Positions 1 through 12,474 are shown, counted from the first letter of the stretch. The stretch: DNA of 64,000 nt from Aldrovandia affinis (GCA_029706075.1 JAINUG010000477.1:186001-250000), one strand, 5' to 3'. A program made the numbers and translations. Notes: generated from the sequence alone by a model not told the origin.

Positions 1-1744
1 TAGCTGGCTCCTAACACACCGTCATCTGATATGAACATCAATAACGTGATAGAAATTAAGGTAAATGTAATTAGGGCATACTCTAACTGCTGGCTTACTA
101 GTTTATGGTATTAAGATAATGTGAGCTATTACCAGTCACATATTTGAGATAAGGGAGATTTACCTAGCTAGCTAGCTTGCTAGATGCATATTATTTATTA
201 ATAATGTTAACTAGGCCTACCAAGAAACATCGCCCAAAAAACGAAATGGCAAGTAAATATTGCAGCGGCCAAGATCCGAGTCTAAACGTATGTGTATTGA
301 CAGACGCGGAATTCCCTTGATAAAATCAACTGTAACTCGCTTAATTCTCACCAAATTTTCGTTAGATTTGGTTTATTATAAACGTGAGAAATTTCATGTT
401 TACTTTTTGATACAGATTTTGAAACACAACATAAGAACACGTCCTACATGAAAATGGAAACACCTCAATGAGCCTCTAACGTATTTGTGGTCGCGCTTTT
501 CCCGCTCATTTTGGTACAACAATGGCGCCGTCAAGCTAAAGCAACCAGAGGATTTCACAACTTTCCCTAAGACAGGCAGCTAAGGAGTAAATGGATTCAG
601 ACCCCAGTCTTACCAGCTGAGACTGCCAGCAAGCTAGATAAGCAATGGTTAGCTAGCTAAACTAATATATGCAGCCTGTGTTGCTGTATTATACATAGAT
701 TTTGGGTTTTATTATTGGCGTCCCGGTAAGCCGTAATATAATGAACGTTAGCTACACATTTAGCCTGCAGTCTACTTTATCCTAGTAAATCTCTTGCTTG
801 CCAGTAGTCTGAGCTACCTTGCTGTAGTAGGCTACGTAGCTAACTGTCTTGCTATTCTTAACTTTCTAATGTACAAACAGAAAATGTTAGCAGTCGTTAC
901 AAAATGTTGGAAGATGAATCGATTGCAGAATAAAACCTCAAGGTGGATAGCACGCAGCTAACGTTCGGACACGGCTAACAGCTCAGCTCACTGGCTAGGA
1001 AGCGAACGTTACCTTAAAAATGCAGATAAACCTCCTAAAAAATCATCTGTATTCCTTTATCTAGCTTAGTACGTTTTGTTTTTCAATGTGTTTAAATATT
1101 ATGAACAACGTCAGTCGTGGAAAATAGCCAGGAATTGGAGGAAAAGCCCGTTCTGTAGCCATGTTCAGTATCTGACCACATTGGAAAGCTAAACAGAAGC
1201 AACTCTACCTGCATTCTCTCTAAAAAACTTCTGGAAAACTTGCTACGCGTATCAAAGACATTACTATTCATCTATATGTTGGTTTATAAAGCACTTGGAA
1301 GTTAGGTACTTGATCGGCTATAGTATTACAACTCAAATATATAGCTATACAACACTTTTTAAGTACCTAGCCACTCGAATTAAGTACCTAGCCACCTTAC
1401 TTAATGGAACCCTAAGTGCATAATCAAGGACCTAACGCCGCTGGATATATTCGCTGCTACGTTGTGCAAACACTGCATGCAAAATTAAAATTAAACTCAC
1501 CCCTGGGTTCCCGGTTTCCATGTAATTTAAAACACTGCAGCCTGAATTGTACTTGATTCGGCATTCACAGCGATCACGGTCTCGCGAGGCCATACTAATA
1601 TGGTATGCAGACACTGTTTAAAAAATGAGGGTGCATTCCGTTTGTTTGTAGATATCTGCTCGCATCTCTTACTCGATTCCACAATTAAATGTCACGAGGA
1701 AACGAATGTGTTTTATTAAACGGAAAGTCCTTGTTCATTCAGGC

Positions 1745-1764
1745 GCCATCTTGTACTGACGTCA
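1745..1764 (-). promoter_or_regulatory. CRE + YY1-like promoter core, unit 1
   Basis: Read on the minus strand, a perfect CRE palindrome TGACGTCA (1757-1764) is followed three bases later by CAAGATGGC (1745-1753), a YY1-type element usually found just downstream of vertebrate start sites. A second half-CRE lies at about 1772. The gene it would drive lies left of the window. Confidence 0.5.
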
Positions 1765-2021
1765 CGCTTTTAGTGACGTTGGCGACGAGGACAGACGCTT
1801 CCTTCTCCAGGTCAACCTGGAACACATGAAATGCAACAGGCGCGCAGATGTGTGTGTGTGTCACTGTAAATACCAGGGCATTAACAATGTTAATGTTCAT
1901 AATTAATCAGTTATAGTTCATTTAAGAGTTGTATGGTTCATAAGATGAACGTGTTGTGTCTGTACTTTAGTTCAGTACTAATATATAGGTAGCTAGCATC
2001 ATTTGTTCAAAATGGTATAAA

Positions 2022-2210
2022 ATGAACCAGCTTCAGGAAAGATTGGCTGAAGAAGTTTCAAGGTTCAGGAGTTTCCCTGCTTTCATGAAAACTTTACCAA
2101 CCTTGTTCAATACATTGACACCTACTAGTGTACAGAAGTGTAAGGACACCATGTTGCATAGGCTGCGCATAACCTTTGCAGAGGTATACACTACCGGTCA
2201 AAAGTTTTAG
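2022..2210 (+). CDS. Small ORF opposite the zinc-finger promoter, unit 1
   Basis: A 62-codon frame starting MNQLQERLAEEVSRF lies about 260 bases to the right of the CRE/YY1 core, on the opposite strand. It is identical in unit 4 (51574-51762). In units 2 and 2' (about 13002 and 20477) a base change gives a stop after EEV. Its last codons run into a Tc1-type terminal sequence, so the natural end may be a splice donor near GCAGAG|GTATAC. I recognise no family. It could be the first exon of a transcript from a bidirectional promoter, or chance. Confidence 0.3.
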   Translation: MNQLQERLAEEVSRFRSFPAFMKTLPTLFNTLTPTSVQKCKDTMLHRLRITFAEVYTTGQKF

Positions 2211-2310
2211 AACTCCCAATTTTCGAATTTTTACTGAAATTTAAGCAGTTCAAGTCCAGTGAATAACCTGAAATGGTACAAAGGTAAGCGGTAAACTGGC
2301 AGAGGTAAAA
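2185..2310 (+). mobile_element. Tc1/mariner-like terminal fragment
   Basis: TATACACTACCGGTCAAAAG begins a sequence typical of fish Tc1-like ends, flanked on the left by TA. Only one end is present. The same truncated end sits at 13166, 20641 and 51737, so it predates the unit duplications. Confidence 0.5.
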
Positions 2311-2358
2311 AAAATAAAAAATAAGTTCTAAAGTTCTCATTTTTACATTTTACATTTT

Positions 2359-2698
2359 AACAGCCGGCGATTCTAGGCGATGAAATCGCCCAGTGGGCAA
2401 TCATAGTCACCCCGTGTGTTGTCATGCTTGAATGGCCTCCTCAAAGTGGTTCTGACGTTATTTTTAAAGAGTATATTTTAGCATGGTAAACAAATAGTTC
2501 ATCAGTGCTTATAATGTTTATGCTCTTGGAGGGAGAATCTTTATTATAAATATTACTTGGCTAGCAGTATTGTTCCCTTCAACTATGTATAGTATGGGGA
2601 TACTGCAGATACTGCAGACCGCTGTTATCAGTTTGTCGTCATCCATGTTGACGTGTCGGAACTAGGAACCAAATTTCGGTGTGTTGTGTTAAAACGCA
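2359..2698. mobile_element. Harbinger-like MITE, copy in unit 1 (left end lost)
   Basis: Homologous to the 336-base element at 13846-14181. The left inverted repeat is replaced by an ACATTTTACATTTT tract, and the right end reads TGTTAAAACGCAG followed by an A-rich insertion. Confidence 0.5.
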
Positions 2699-2764
2699 GA
2701 GGTAAAAAAAAAAAAAAAAGTTTACGTTACCAAAAACGGAAAAGTTATAAAGTTCTCACTCTTA

Positions 2765-2998
2765 GGATCTCCACCTGTCTCTCCTTCCTCCTTTGTGCCC
2801 TCACTCTCCAAACCAGTCTCTCCAACTGACCAGTCTTCCTGCTCTTTATCTCTCCACACCTACTGTACTTCTACACCCCAGCCAGACCCCCTTTGCTCTA
2901 CCTCCTTCGGCAAACTGACTGTCCCATCCCTCCGGGCGCCCGGCAGCCGCTCCTCGCGGTCTCGCCTCTTCTCTGTCCTGACCCCTCTGTGGTGACCA
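2765..2998 (+). mobile_element. L2-type LINE RT fragment, plus strand (unit 1)
   Basis: Encodes a decayed version of the same RT C-terminal segment (FGKLTVPSLRAPGSRSSRSR). Counterparts are at 14186-14400, 21660-21900 and 52249-52465. Confidence 0.55.
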
Positions 2999-3430
2999 CT
3001 CTCCGCGGTATTGGTCAAATCAAAATACCCAGTCACTGCCAATTTGTGGAAAATAACATGATTTTATTGGCTGCGAGGCTGCGGCCTAGCTCCCATTAGA
3101 TTGATGGACACTGAGACGTGTATGTTGCTATTTTTAGGTGGGTATACGGTAAATCCCTCTCCTCAGAGTTGGGTATACACCGTGTACCTGCGTATACGCA
3201 CCACTGCCTGTAAGACATTGCTCCATGCGTAGTAATGTGTGTTTGCCCTGTTATACCAACACAAATGTTTTTGCGTGTTATTTTGTTTATAGTTGGCATA
3301 GGTCAACATTTCTTTTTTGTTATAATTGTTTGATATGTTTTTTAGAAGTGTACAGCTAGCTAGCTATAAATATTTAATGTTAATCTGTTGTTCTCTCAAA
3401 TGCACATATTTTATGCTTTGTGAAACAAAG

Positions 3431-3653
3431 GGTGGCAGTGTAGTGTAATGGTTAGGGAACTGGTCTTGTAACTCACAAGATTGCAGGTTCAATTCCCAGG
3501 TGGGGCACTGCTGTTGTACCCTTGAGCAAGGTACTTAACCTGAATTGCTTCAGTAAAATATCCAGCTGTATAAATGGATTGTATGTAAAGAAATATAAAG
3601 TGTGTAAGTCGCTCTGGATAAGAGTGTCTGCTAAATGCCTAAAATGAAAATGT
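3431..3653 (+). mobile_element. tRNA-derived SINE with L2-type tail (unit 1)
   Basis: The head GGTGGCAGTGTAGTGTAATG resembles an A box and GGTTCAATTCCC a B box. The body ends in the stem-loop GCTCTGGATAAGAG and CTAAATGCC. Sister copies occupy the same place in units 2 and 2'. Confidence 0.7.
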
Positions 3654-3872
3654 AATATTTTGATTGCAGTCTTTTGAAACCACATAAAAACAATGCATTT
3701 ATACAAATACATGATATAGCACACAATACTGAATAAAAAAAGTAAATTTCATTCACATTACAATAACAGAAATATGCCAATATAGTGTTGGCACACTGCC
3801 TTTTAGCTTCTGCTGCTTTGCTGCGGCTAATGGTAGCTTCACAATTACATTTCAGGGTCTATACTGGCCTAC

Positions 3873-4434
3873 ATTTACATTTGACATTTTAAGCATTTAG
3901 CAGACGCTCTTATCCAGAGCGACTTACAAGATGTGCATCAATACAAGGTAAGAACAATCATAGTTAGCGCACAAGATCAGTGCAGTAATACAGCAATAGA
4001 CATCATTGCAGGCGTCTGCGTACCATACCTGTAACACTGGGAAAGAAAAGGTTAGTGGGGTTTAAAAAAAAAAAAAAAAAAAAAAAATTTATAGTGTAGA
4101 GCAAGTAAACAGTGGTGACGACAGATTGACTAGTTGGACAGTGTTCAGTGGTAGTGGAGTCTGAAGAGGTGGGTTTTGAGTCTCTTGCGGAAGATTGGAA
4201 GTGATTCTGCAGTCCTGACCGATTGCGGGAGGTCGTTCCACCAGCGAGGGACCAGGACAGAGAAGTGGCGAGACCGCGAGGAGCGGCTGCCAGGCGCCCG
4301 GAGGGATGGGGCAGTCAGTTTGCCAGAGGAGGCGGAGCGGAGGAGTCTGGGCGGGGTGTAGGGAGTGATGAGTGACTGGAGGTATGGGGGAGCAGTACCT
4401 CTGGCCGCTTGAAAAGCAAGCACCAGTGACCTTG
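3873..4434 (-). mobile_element. L2-type LINE 3' fragment (unit 1)
   Basis: The minus strand encodes the end of a reverse-transcriptase ORF (WWNDLPQSVRTAESLP, FRKRLKTHLFRLHYH), then a 3' UTR and the stem-loop tail. The short repeat GCCTAC on both sides (about 3868 and 4431) suggests a target duplication at a site that is uninterrupted at 15267 in unit 2. Confidence 0.7.
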
Positions 4435-5464
4435 CCTACTAGGGAGTAAAGTGTGGGATCCTCAAATTACATAATGAAGCTAACATTAGCAACAGCAAAG
4501 CAGCAGAAGCCATGGGGCAGTGTGCCAACACTACTGGTCCAGACTACTTATCAGTTTTAATGTAGAATTATGCCATTTGGGTGATTATCCCTGTAAAAGC
4601 AGTTATCACAATTCATGTTTTACAACCGTTTAGAAGATATATGTGAAAGAATGAGTGAATAATCAGCACAGTGATGTGTGTTATAAAAAATAAGAAGCAG
4701 TCATCAATGAACTATGTACATTTTATTTGTATTTTGTCAAATATGAGAAGGTTTAAGGTGAAGATTGTACTGTGCTGTATGAAAGCAGTCCTCGTAACTT
4801 TTACCTTTCATATCAGGTACTAATTGAATTGTCCTTTGTACTTTTTTGAGCACTTCTGCATCTTTCTTGTAGTGTGGTGCCCAGAACTGCACGCAGTACT
4901 CTAACTGAGGTCTGACAAGGGTATTATAGAACACCAATATAACCTCCTTTGATTCATACTCCGTACTTCTGGCTATATATCTCAGCATCCGATTGGCCTT
5001 TTTCCACTGCTACAGCACAATGCTTAGATGTGGAGACTTTGATCAATTACAGCTCCGAATTCTAATTGAACATATTCTTGTTCCCATCTCCTCCAACAAA
5101 ATACAATATATGGTTATAGTGCTGCTTGTTATCTCCCACCAACTGTAGTTGTCATCTGATGCTTATTTTTATGTGCTCGACTCCCCCGTTTATTCCCTTC
5201 ATCTTTTTGGTGCCAGCCAGAAGAGGGTTGGCTCCCCCCCAGAGTGCTTCCTCTTAAGGCGACTGTTGCCCTTGGCGCGCTCTTCCAGGGGTTTCAGGCT
5301 CCATACTCTATCAAGCTGATTAGTTAAATCATTAGTCACAACATTACATTTATTAATGGAACAATGTTTATTTAAATTAAAAATTAAAAACGATCAAGCT
5401 CAACAATAAAATAAAGAAATTAACAGTAGAACATGCAAACTGATTTAACAAGTGTTCTAATATT

Positions 5465-6385
5465 AGTGCCATTTAGCAGATGCTTTTATCCAAAGGGACT
5501 TACAGAAGTGAATGCATACATCTTTCAGTATATGGTCCCAGTGGGAATCAAACCCACAACCTAAGCATCGTCAGTACCATAAGGCACGTTTCCACCGCAG
5601 GAAGTTTTCCCAGGAACAAGGGACCTTTATGGTAATTATCTTCATATCAGGAAATGGAAGTAGCAGGGACCAGGGTCTAAATGTAGCTGGGGGACTGATT
5701 TACCCCCCAAAATGTTCCTATTCAAGGGGTAGTACTTTTCGATGTACAGGAACTTTTGGAGCTGCGTTTTGCATCCGCGTTGCGGTGTTTTCAATCCGCT
5801 GTGCTTCTTCTGTTCGTCTCTTTTCCAGCGTTGACTGAATTACATGGCGTTGTCTTGTATATGTTTTGGTTTGCTTTGTTTTTCATACTAAATGCCTTTC
5901 TGGGAGGCAGGTTTTTTTTAAATAAAATGTGAAAATGAGCGATCTTTTAATAGTTTATTAAATTAATACCACCCTAGTTAAATCGCCTAAGGCGTACTGA
6001 ATCTAAAAATGTATTTTGTGAAAATTTCGAATAAAGTAAAATTAGCGATCTCTGAAAAAGGCTAAAAGTATTTAGACATACTAGCTAAGGTATATCAGTC
6101 TCACTGATCATGAATATCATGTTTAGAATAGGATAAATCGTTTTTGAGAACTTAAATTGAAAAACTGAAATTGTCATTCATTGGCGTACATGAAGAATAA
6201 CATGCGTCAGCGGACTAATTTGCCTAATCTTCGCGGTTCTTTAGACCCCTGTGGAAACACAGACGTAATGGATTGAAGGAACCTTTTAATTCCTTGAAAA
6301 TAGTTCCTGCGACTACAAGTTCTTGGCAATTTTTGGTGGAAACGTGCCTATACTCTACTTACTGAGCCACACAGAACCACACATT
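5465..6385 (-). mobile_element. Second-family SINE, split by a MITE
   Basis: The minus-strand tail and body (5465-5581) and the A-box head (6350-6385) flank a 768-base MITE at 5582-6349. Confidence 0.6.
5582..6349. mobile_element. 768-base MITE, TIR AGGCACGTTTCCACC, TSD ATA
   Basis: Left AGGCACGTTTCCACC and right GGTGGAAACGTGCCT are perfect inverted repeats. ATA occurs on both sides (5579-5581 and 6350-6352), and the interrupted SINE gives the expected empty site. The 3-base duplication suggests a PIF/Harbinger derivative. No ORF of note. Confidence 0.65.
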
Positions 6386-6527
6386 TCTCACATGCATGAC
6401 TTCACATTTAGCTATATTGAGTGTCATCTTGGATTACCTTATTCCTTGCAGCCAATTATGAACCCACTCTGAAACATCTCCTGTAATTCCTACTGAAATT
6501 ATTTTCAACATTTTTATTTTTATGATT

Positions 6528-6872
6528 TTGCCCCATTTTTCTCCCAATTTCATAGCCAATTACTCCCGCTGTGCTTAGTTCAATCCCCTCCCTCGTAGTT
6601 TGCTGCTGTAGCCCTGTGATCGGCGGTGACAATGGCGAAGCACTGCCTCCTCCGAGACAGCACTCGTCGTGCTGTCGACTGTAGTTCCGGGACCCCAGTA
6701 CCACTCCTGTGCGCAGCGAACTGTGTCGGCTTCCCTCCCCCCTCCCTGGGGCGGACAGCCAATTGCCGCCCCGGTGGCACTCCCGGCCAGAGCCAACTCT
6801 GGCACGAAGGGGAATCGAACCCCGGTCGCCGTGGCCAGCGTCGGACGTTGAAACCACTAGACCCAGCAGGAG
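6528..6872 (-). mobile_element. Third tRNA-SINE type with GGGAGAAAAATGGGG tail
   Basis: On the minus strand a tRNA-like head (GGGGTTCGATTCCCC as B box) leads into a GC-rich body and a tail reading AATTGGGAGAAAAATGGGGC. The tail alone recurs, reversed, at about 36640-36680. Inserted in the LINE debris of unit 1. GC content differs from its surroundings. Confidence 0.6.
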
Positions 6873-7376
6873 GCTCCCTACTTACATTATTTGAACAATG
6901 AGCCTCGTGGTATCTTTGTAGAACCATTTGTAGCCATCTGTTAAAATACTATATTTCAGGAATAATTCCAACTTGTCCCTCATAATACTACCCAGTATTT
7001 TACATGAGATGCAGGTTAAACTGACAGTAGTTCCCTGGGTCAGTACAGCACCCCTTTTTATATATTGGAATTACACTACTTTGCTTCCAGGCATCTTGTC
7101 TTACTTTCCTCATCTCTGACTATGTTCAAGGCTGTAAGGCAGCCTGAGTGGGTGAAAAGCTAATATTCACAAGCTCGTCATATTTGACACACCTATTCAT
7201 CTGCATCAGTAACGAGTCCTGTGCTTTTAAAAAATGTAAGTGAGTACAGGTGGGTGGAGCTTTTATACTGAGTAAACAAGCAGATCTGCTTCAGGTGTGC
7301 TGGCTCGGGCTGGGCATGCCACAGTTCCAGGCGGCTAAGAACTGGAGCCAACAAGCTGGAAGACACAGCCCATGGA

Positions 7377-10064
7377 TCACCCCAGCCCTGGTTCTGCTTT
7401 AGGGTGCTTGCTTTTGTGAATCCGCTGGTGTTGCGTCAGATTACTAGCATGACTGAAATTCTTCCCACACTGGGAGCAGTGGTATGGACGCTCCCCTGTG
7501 TGAATCCGTTGGTGTTTTCTTAAATCACCTAATGTGCTGAAACTCTTCCCACACTGGGAGCAGTGGTGTGGGCGCTCCCCTGTATGAGTTCGCTGGTGTA
7601 GCTTCAGTGAACTTGACTGAGTGAAACTCTTCCCACATTGGGAGCAGTGGTACGGACGCTCCCCTGTATGAGTTCGCTGGTGTACCTTCAGTGAAGTTAA
7701 CCAAGTGAAACTCTTCCCACACCGGGAGCAGTGGTGCGGACACTCCCCTGTGTGAATCTGTTGGTGTTTTCTTAATACACTTAATGTCCTGAAACTCTTC
7801 CCACACTGGGAGCAGTGGTACGGACGCTCCCCTGTGTGAATCAGTAGGTGTCCCTTCATATTCTGCAATGTAATGAAACTCTTCCCACATTGGGAGCAGT
7901 GGTACGGACGCTCCCCTGTGTGAATCAGTAGGTGTCGCTTCAGTTGCTGCAATGTGCTGAAACTCTTCCCACATTGGGAGCAGTCGTACGGACACTCCCC
8001 TGTGTGAAACAGTAGGTGTTGCTTCAGTTGCTGCAATGTCCTGAAACCCTTCCCACATTCGGAGCAGTGGTACGGACGATCCCCTGTATGGACTTGCTGG
8101 TGTTGCTTCAGTTGCTGCAATGTAATGAAACTCTTCTCACATTGGGAGCAGTGGTACGGACGCTCCCCTGTATGAGTTTGCTGGTGTCGCTTCAGTGAAG
8201 TTAACCAAGTGAAACCCTTCCCACATTGGGAGCAGTGGTACGGACGCTCCCCTGTATGGACTTGCTGGTGTCGCTTCAGTTGCTGCAATGTGCTGAAACT
8301 CTTCCCACATTGGGAGCAGTGGTATGGGCGCTCCCCTGTGTGAATCCGTTGGTGTTTTTTTAAATAAATTAATGTGCTGAAACTCTTCCCACACTGGGAA
8401 CATTGGTACGGGCGCACCCTTGTATGGATTCGCTGGTGTTTTTTCAGCAAGGGTTCAGATCTGAAGCTTGTCCCACACTGGGAGCATGTGTGGGGCCCTG
8501 GAGTGCCTGTGTGTGACTGTGTTAGGGTGGGGAGAGTCTTAGGTGGTGTGGGGTGCTGATATGTGCTGCTGGGAGGCAGTGGGTTCTCTGCTCCCTTTCC
8601 TCCAGACCTCAGACTCCTGCTGTACTCCTCTGGGTGAACCTTCTCAATGTGCTGGTAAAGTTTCACTTCCTCCATGTGCACGAATGGGCAATGGGAGCAG
8701 GTAAACACCTGACACGACACCTCAGAAAGGTGTCCTGAGGAGAGAGAAGGCGTAAAGGAGATATTAAGCTTTTTGGAAATATAAAAGTAAGCAGGTGCTG
8801 ATAAACCCAACTGTAATTGAGAGAAAGTACAAATGGATACAATGTTGAAGACTAAACAAGAAAAGTGAGGATTTATATTAGAAGTCATACATTGACCCTC
8901 CAGGTCCATCTCCTCCCTATTTCAGGGTTCCTCTACAGACAAAATCATATCAGTCGAATAGGCACCTCAGTGATGAAGCAGAAATCATCTCAATATTGGT
9001 TTCATACAACCTTAAATGTCCAATAATGGTGCTTAAGGACTGTTGTCTTGTTTGTTGTCCTTTTCCTCAAACTCTTAAATGTTCTGCACTGCCACAAGCT
9101 AACCATCTGCAGTTCTATGCTAGACGTCCCTTTCTTCTGTTTGCTAAATGATTACATCCCCTTTCTATTGTCTGACATCGAAATAGAGATGTCTAAGCCA
9201 AAGGGCTCAGCCTGCACAAAGAGAAAATGATTATCAGAGATCTTAACCTGTGCTTTGGTTCCTGTGGGTGATGACAGGAGAGCTACGGGAGGCTTCAGCA
9301 CAGCTCCTGTAAAAGGCACATTATTTTGTGTAAGACTTGACAGCAATGAGGAGAAGAAACATTGTCCATTGTACAATTGATTCTTACCCGTTCATTGATG
9401 AAGCTTTCAGGGGTCTTTCCAATTGGCTAATCATCTTCCAGGTCACAACCTGCCTGTTCCGCCCCAGTGACCTCATCCTCACTGGCGAGAGCTCATGCAG
9501 TCTCCTTGGAAATCTTGTTCCCTGGTCTCTTTTGTTGGACAGGGAGTGTGGAGGTGATGACACAGGAACTGAGATATTTGTGAATTCAAGTCGGCGAATC
9601 AGCACTCTCGGCTGTTTTAGCAATAAGGACATGACAAGAGTGGACAGTTCCCCTTCCTGTTGCCCACATTCTGATTTTACTCCATTCTTATCCCTTCTGT
9701 CAGTTTGGGCCGTTTGATTGTTTAAATCTCTCTCTTGTTCAATCCTCTCTTTTTCTTTCTCCCTCCAAAGTCCCTCTTCATCTTTCACACCTTCCTCCCT
9801 CTCCATTTTCACACTCACACACTTCTCTCCCTCCTCTTCCTTCATGTTGAACAGTATGTCTTTTCCCTCCCTGCTCATCTCGTATCCAGTCTTCCTCTCT
9901 TTCCTGTCCTCTGTGTTTTCACTTGTGTTCAGACTTGATCTTGGCTCCACCCCTGTATAATCTGTGCTGTCCATCACAGATTCTTCCTCCATGTCTTCAT
10001 AAGGACATGACAAGTGTGGGGAGCTCCTCCCCTTCCTGTTGTCTGCATTCTGATTATACTCCAT
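7377..10064 (-). CDS. ZNF-1: multi-C2H2 zinc-finger protein, intact
   Basis: Predicted nuclear DNA-binding protein of about 697 residues, minus strand, in three coding exons: 10064-9388, 9306-9248 (59 bases) and 8734-7377. All junctions are GT-AG. The first exon ends with two bases of a codon and the second ends with one, so the frame joins exactly. The N-terminal third is charged and acidic, with no KRAB, SCAN or BTB domain recognised. The finger exon opens with an atypical CSHC...H-x4-H unit near residue 255, then 13 C2H2 fingers with TGERPY-type linkers and a short tail ending EPGLG. Many helices read TLQQLKRH, so key base-contact residues repeat (T, Q, Q, R). The start is the ATG of MEYNQ; further upstream the frame enters the acceptor tract (AG at 10112-10113). 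The promoter is probably at 12727-12746. Confidence 0.85.
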
Positions 10065-12474
10065 TCTTCTCCCCTCAGTCAGTCTGCTTGCATCAGTCTC
10101 AGGAGGCTGTGCTAAGAAAATAAAAGGCACCTGAAATTAAAACATTTGGGTTGTACTATGAAGGTAGAATTACTTCAGAGAATGTTTTGCACTACATAAT
10201 GCCTTGGGACAAGATGGGCAAATGGTGTCACAAAGCAGCCGTTTTGACAGACAGACGCTTTTTGACTGACAAAACTATTGTTTTGTACTACATTTATAAC
10301 ATTTACTTTCAGAATATATAGTGAGCTAGCTAGCTAGCTGTACTGTTGCAAGCTTGCTTCCGTACATTTTGGACAGGTTCCGTGAACCTCAAATTTTATT
10401 GGATTTGAGCAGAAATCCTTGGCTGAAAACAAGATTTGAGTGAAAACGCTGTTCATTTTCCTCCATTCCCCGAGTCACTTGTCAAAAGTCTGCCATTTAT
10501 GTTAACTGGTTGAGTTACGGTACAGAATTATATCATAATTTTGAGTACCAAGTATTAAGGTCCGAGCATTAAGGTCCATGTAGAAATATTTGATTATCTC
10601 TGTTTAGCTTAAAGGCTAAGAAATTGTCCTGTTATCATTTCTACCCTGGCCCAGGTGTAAATATGTTAGAGAAACAATGTTTTAAAAGCTATAACTTAGC
10701 ACTTAAACTTACAGATTAGCATTGCAAACCTGTTTTGTCTCTCTATAAATTATAGAGGCCACAATGCATTCTATTCAACGGCATCGTGCAGACTATTTAG
10801 AAGTGGCAACAAAATTGAAGCGGGGGTCCGGCTTAGCTAGCTACTAGGTTAGGTATCGGTAGCTAGCTGGCTCCTAACACACCGTCATCTGATCTGAACA
10901 ACAATAACATGATAGAAATTAAGGTAAATGTAATTAGGGCATACTCTAACTGCTGGCTTACTAGTTTATGGTATTAAGATAATGTGAGCTATTACCAGTC
11001 ACATATTTGAGATAAGGGAGATTTACCTAGCTAGCTTGCTTGCTAGATGCATATTATTTATTAATAATGTTAACTAGGCCTACCAAGAAACATCGCCCAA
11101 AAAACGAAATGGCAAGTAAATATTGCAGCGGCCAAGATCCGAGTCTAAACGTATGTGTATTGACAGACGCGGAATTCCCTAGATAAAATCAACTGTAACT
11201 CGCTTAATTCTCACCAAATTTTCGTTAGATTTGGTTTATTATAAACGTGAGAAATTTCATGTTTACTTTTTGATACAGATTTTGAAACGCAACATAAGAA
11301 CACGTCCTACATTAAAATGGAAACACCTCAATGAGCCTCTAACGTATTTGTGGTCGCGCTTTTCCCGCTCATTTTGGTACAATGGCGCAGTCAAGCTAAA
11401 GCAACCAGAGGATTTCACAACTTTCCCTAAGACAGGCAGCTAAGGAGTACATGGATTCAGACCCCAGTCTTACCAGCTGAGACTGCCAGCAAGCTAGATA
11501 AGCAATGGTTAGCTAGCTAAACTAATATATGCAGCTTGTGTTGCTGTATTATACATAGATCTTGTGTTTTGCTATTGGCGTCCCGTTAACCCGGTAAACC
11601 GTAATATAATGAACGTTAGCTACACATTTAGCCTGCAGTCTACTTTATCCTAGTAAATCTCTTGCTTGCCAGTAGTCTGAGCTACCTTGCTGTAGTAGGC
11701 TACGTAGCTAACTGTCTTGCTATTCTTAACTTTCTAATGTACAAACAGAAAATGTTAGCAGTCGTTACAAAATGTTGGAAGATGAATCGATTGCAGAATA
11801 AAACCTCAAGGTGGATAGCACGCAGCTAACGTTCGGACACGGCTAACAGCTCAGCTCACTGGCTAGGAAGCGAACGTTACCTTAAAAATTGCAGATAAAC
11901 CTCCTAAAAAATCATCTGTATTCCTTTATCTAGCTTAGTACGTTTTGTTTTTCAATGTGTTTAAACATTATGAACAACGTCAGTAGTGGAAAATAGCCAG
12001 GAATTGGAGGAAAAGCCCGTTCTGTAGCCATGTTCAGTATCTGACCACATTGGAAAGCTAAACAGAAGCAACTCCACCTGCATTCTCTCTAAAAACCCCT
12101 AACTAATATGGTGCTGTGATATAGACCTGTGGCCTCCATGCGGTCACACCAGTAACACATGATGGGCGCAGACAAAGTAAACTTCTGGAAAACTTGCTAC
12201 GCGTATCAAAGACATTACTATTCATCTATATGTTGGTTTATAAAGCACTTGGAAGTTAGGTACTTGATCGGCGATAGTATTACAACTAAAATATATAGCT
12301 ATATAACATCTTAATTGTAATTCGTATTAAGTAGCTAGCCACCTTACTTATTGGAACCCTAAGTGCATAATCAAGGACCTAACGCCGCTGGATATATTCG
12401 CTTAAGGGGCAAACTCGTATTCGTATTTTGCTACGTTGTGCAAACACTGCATGCAAAGATATAATTATACTCAC

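Larger units (their letters stand above)
4720..7130 (-). mobile_element. CR1-like LINE debris (unit 1)
   Basis: Minus strand. The RT C-terminal segment ([20 protein letters not shown]) is at 4737-4988, and the RT N-terminal part, frameshifted, is at about 6900-7130. A SINE with a MITE and another SINE are inserted between. No intact ORF. Confidence 0.7.
1..10861. repeat. Tandem array unit 1 (P-Q-R-Z)
   Basis: First copy of an ancestral unit of about 10.9 kb. Block P (1-2215) is a leader/promoter region, Q (2216-3870) holds a Tc1 end, a MITE and a SINE, R (4435-7140) is LINE debris, and Z (7240-10860) is a zinc-finger gene. The opening sequence recurs near 10862 and 47485, so the unit boundary is drawn there by convention. 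Compared with other copies, block P lacks about 85 bases near 1227. Confidence 0.85.

Noticed and set aside
7525-8403. Long shifted-frame ORFs with a repeated [18 protein letters not shown] text
   Set aside because: They are alternate frames of the zinc-finger exon. The 84-base finger period is a multiple of three, so any frame without a stop stays open. The same applies at 28252-28551 and 44314-45126.
9384-9960. Plus-strand ORFs such as [13 protein letters not shown]
   Set aside because: They are antisense to the charged N-terminal exon of ZNF-1; Glu/Lys/Arg codons read backwards give Ser/Leu/Phe-rich text. Same at 29386-29973 and 45972-46595.
10065-10130. N-terminal extension MPFIFLAQ of ZNF-1 and ZNF-3
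   Set aside because: The first codon is GTG, and the stretch lies in the polypyrimidine/acceptor region before the splice site at 10112-10113. ZNF-2 has no equivalent frame.
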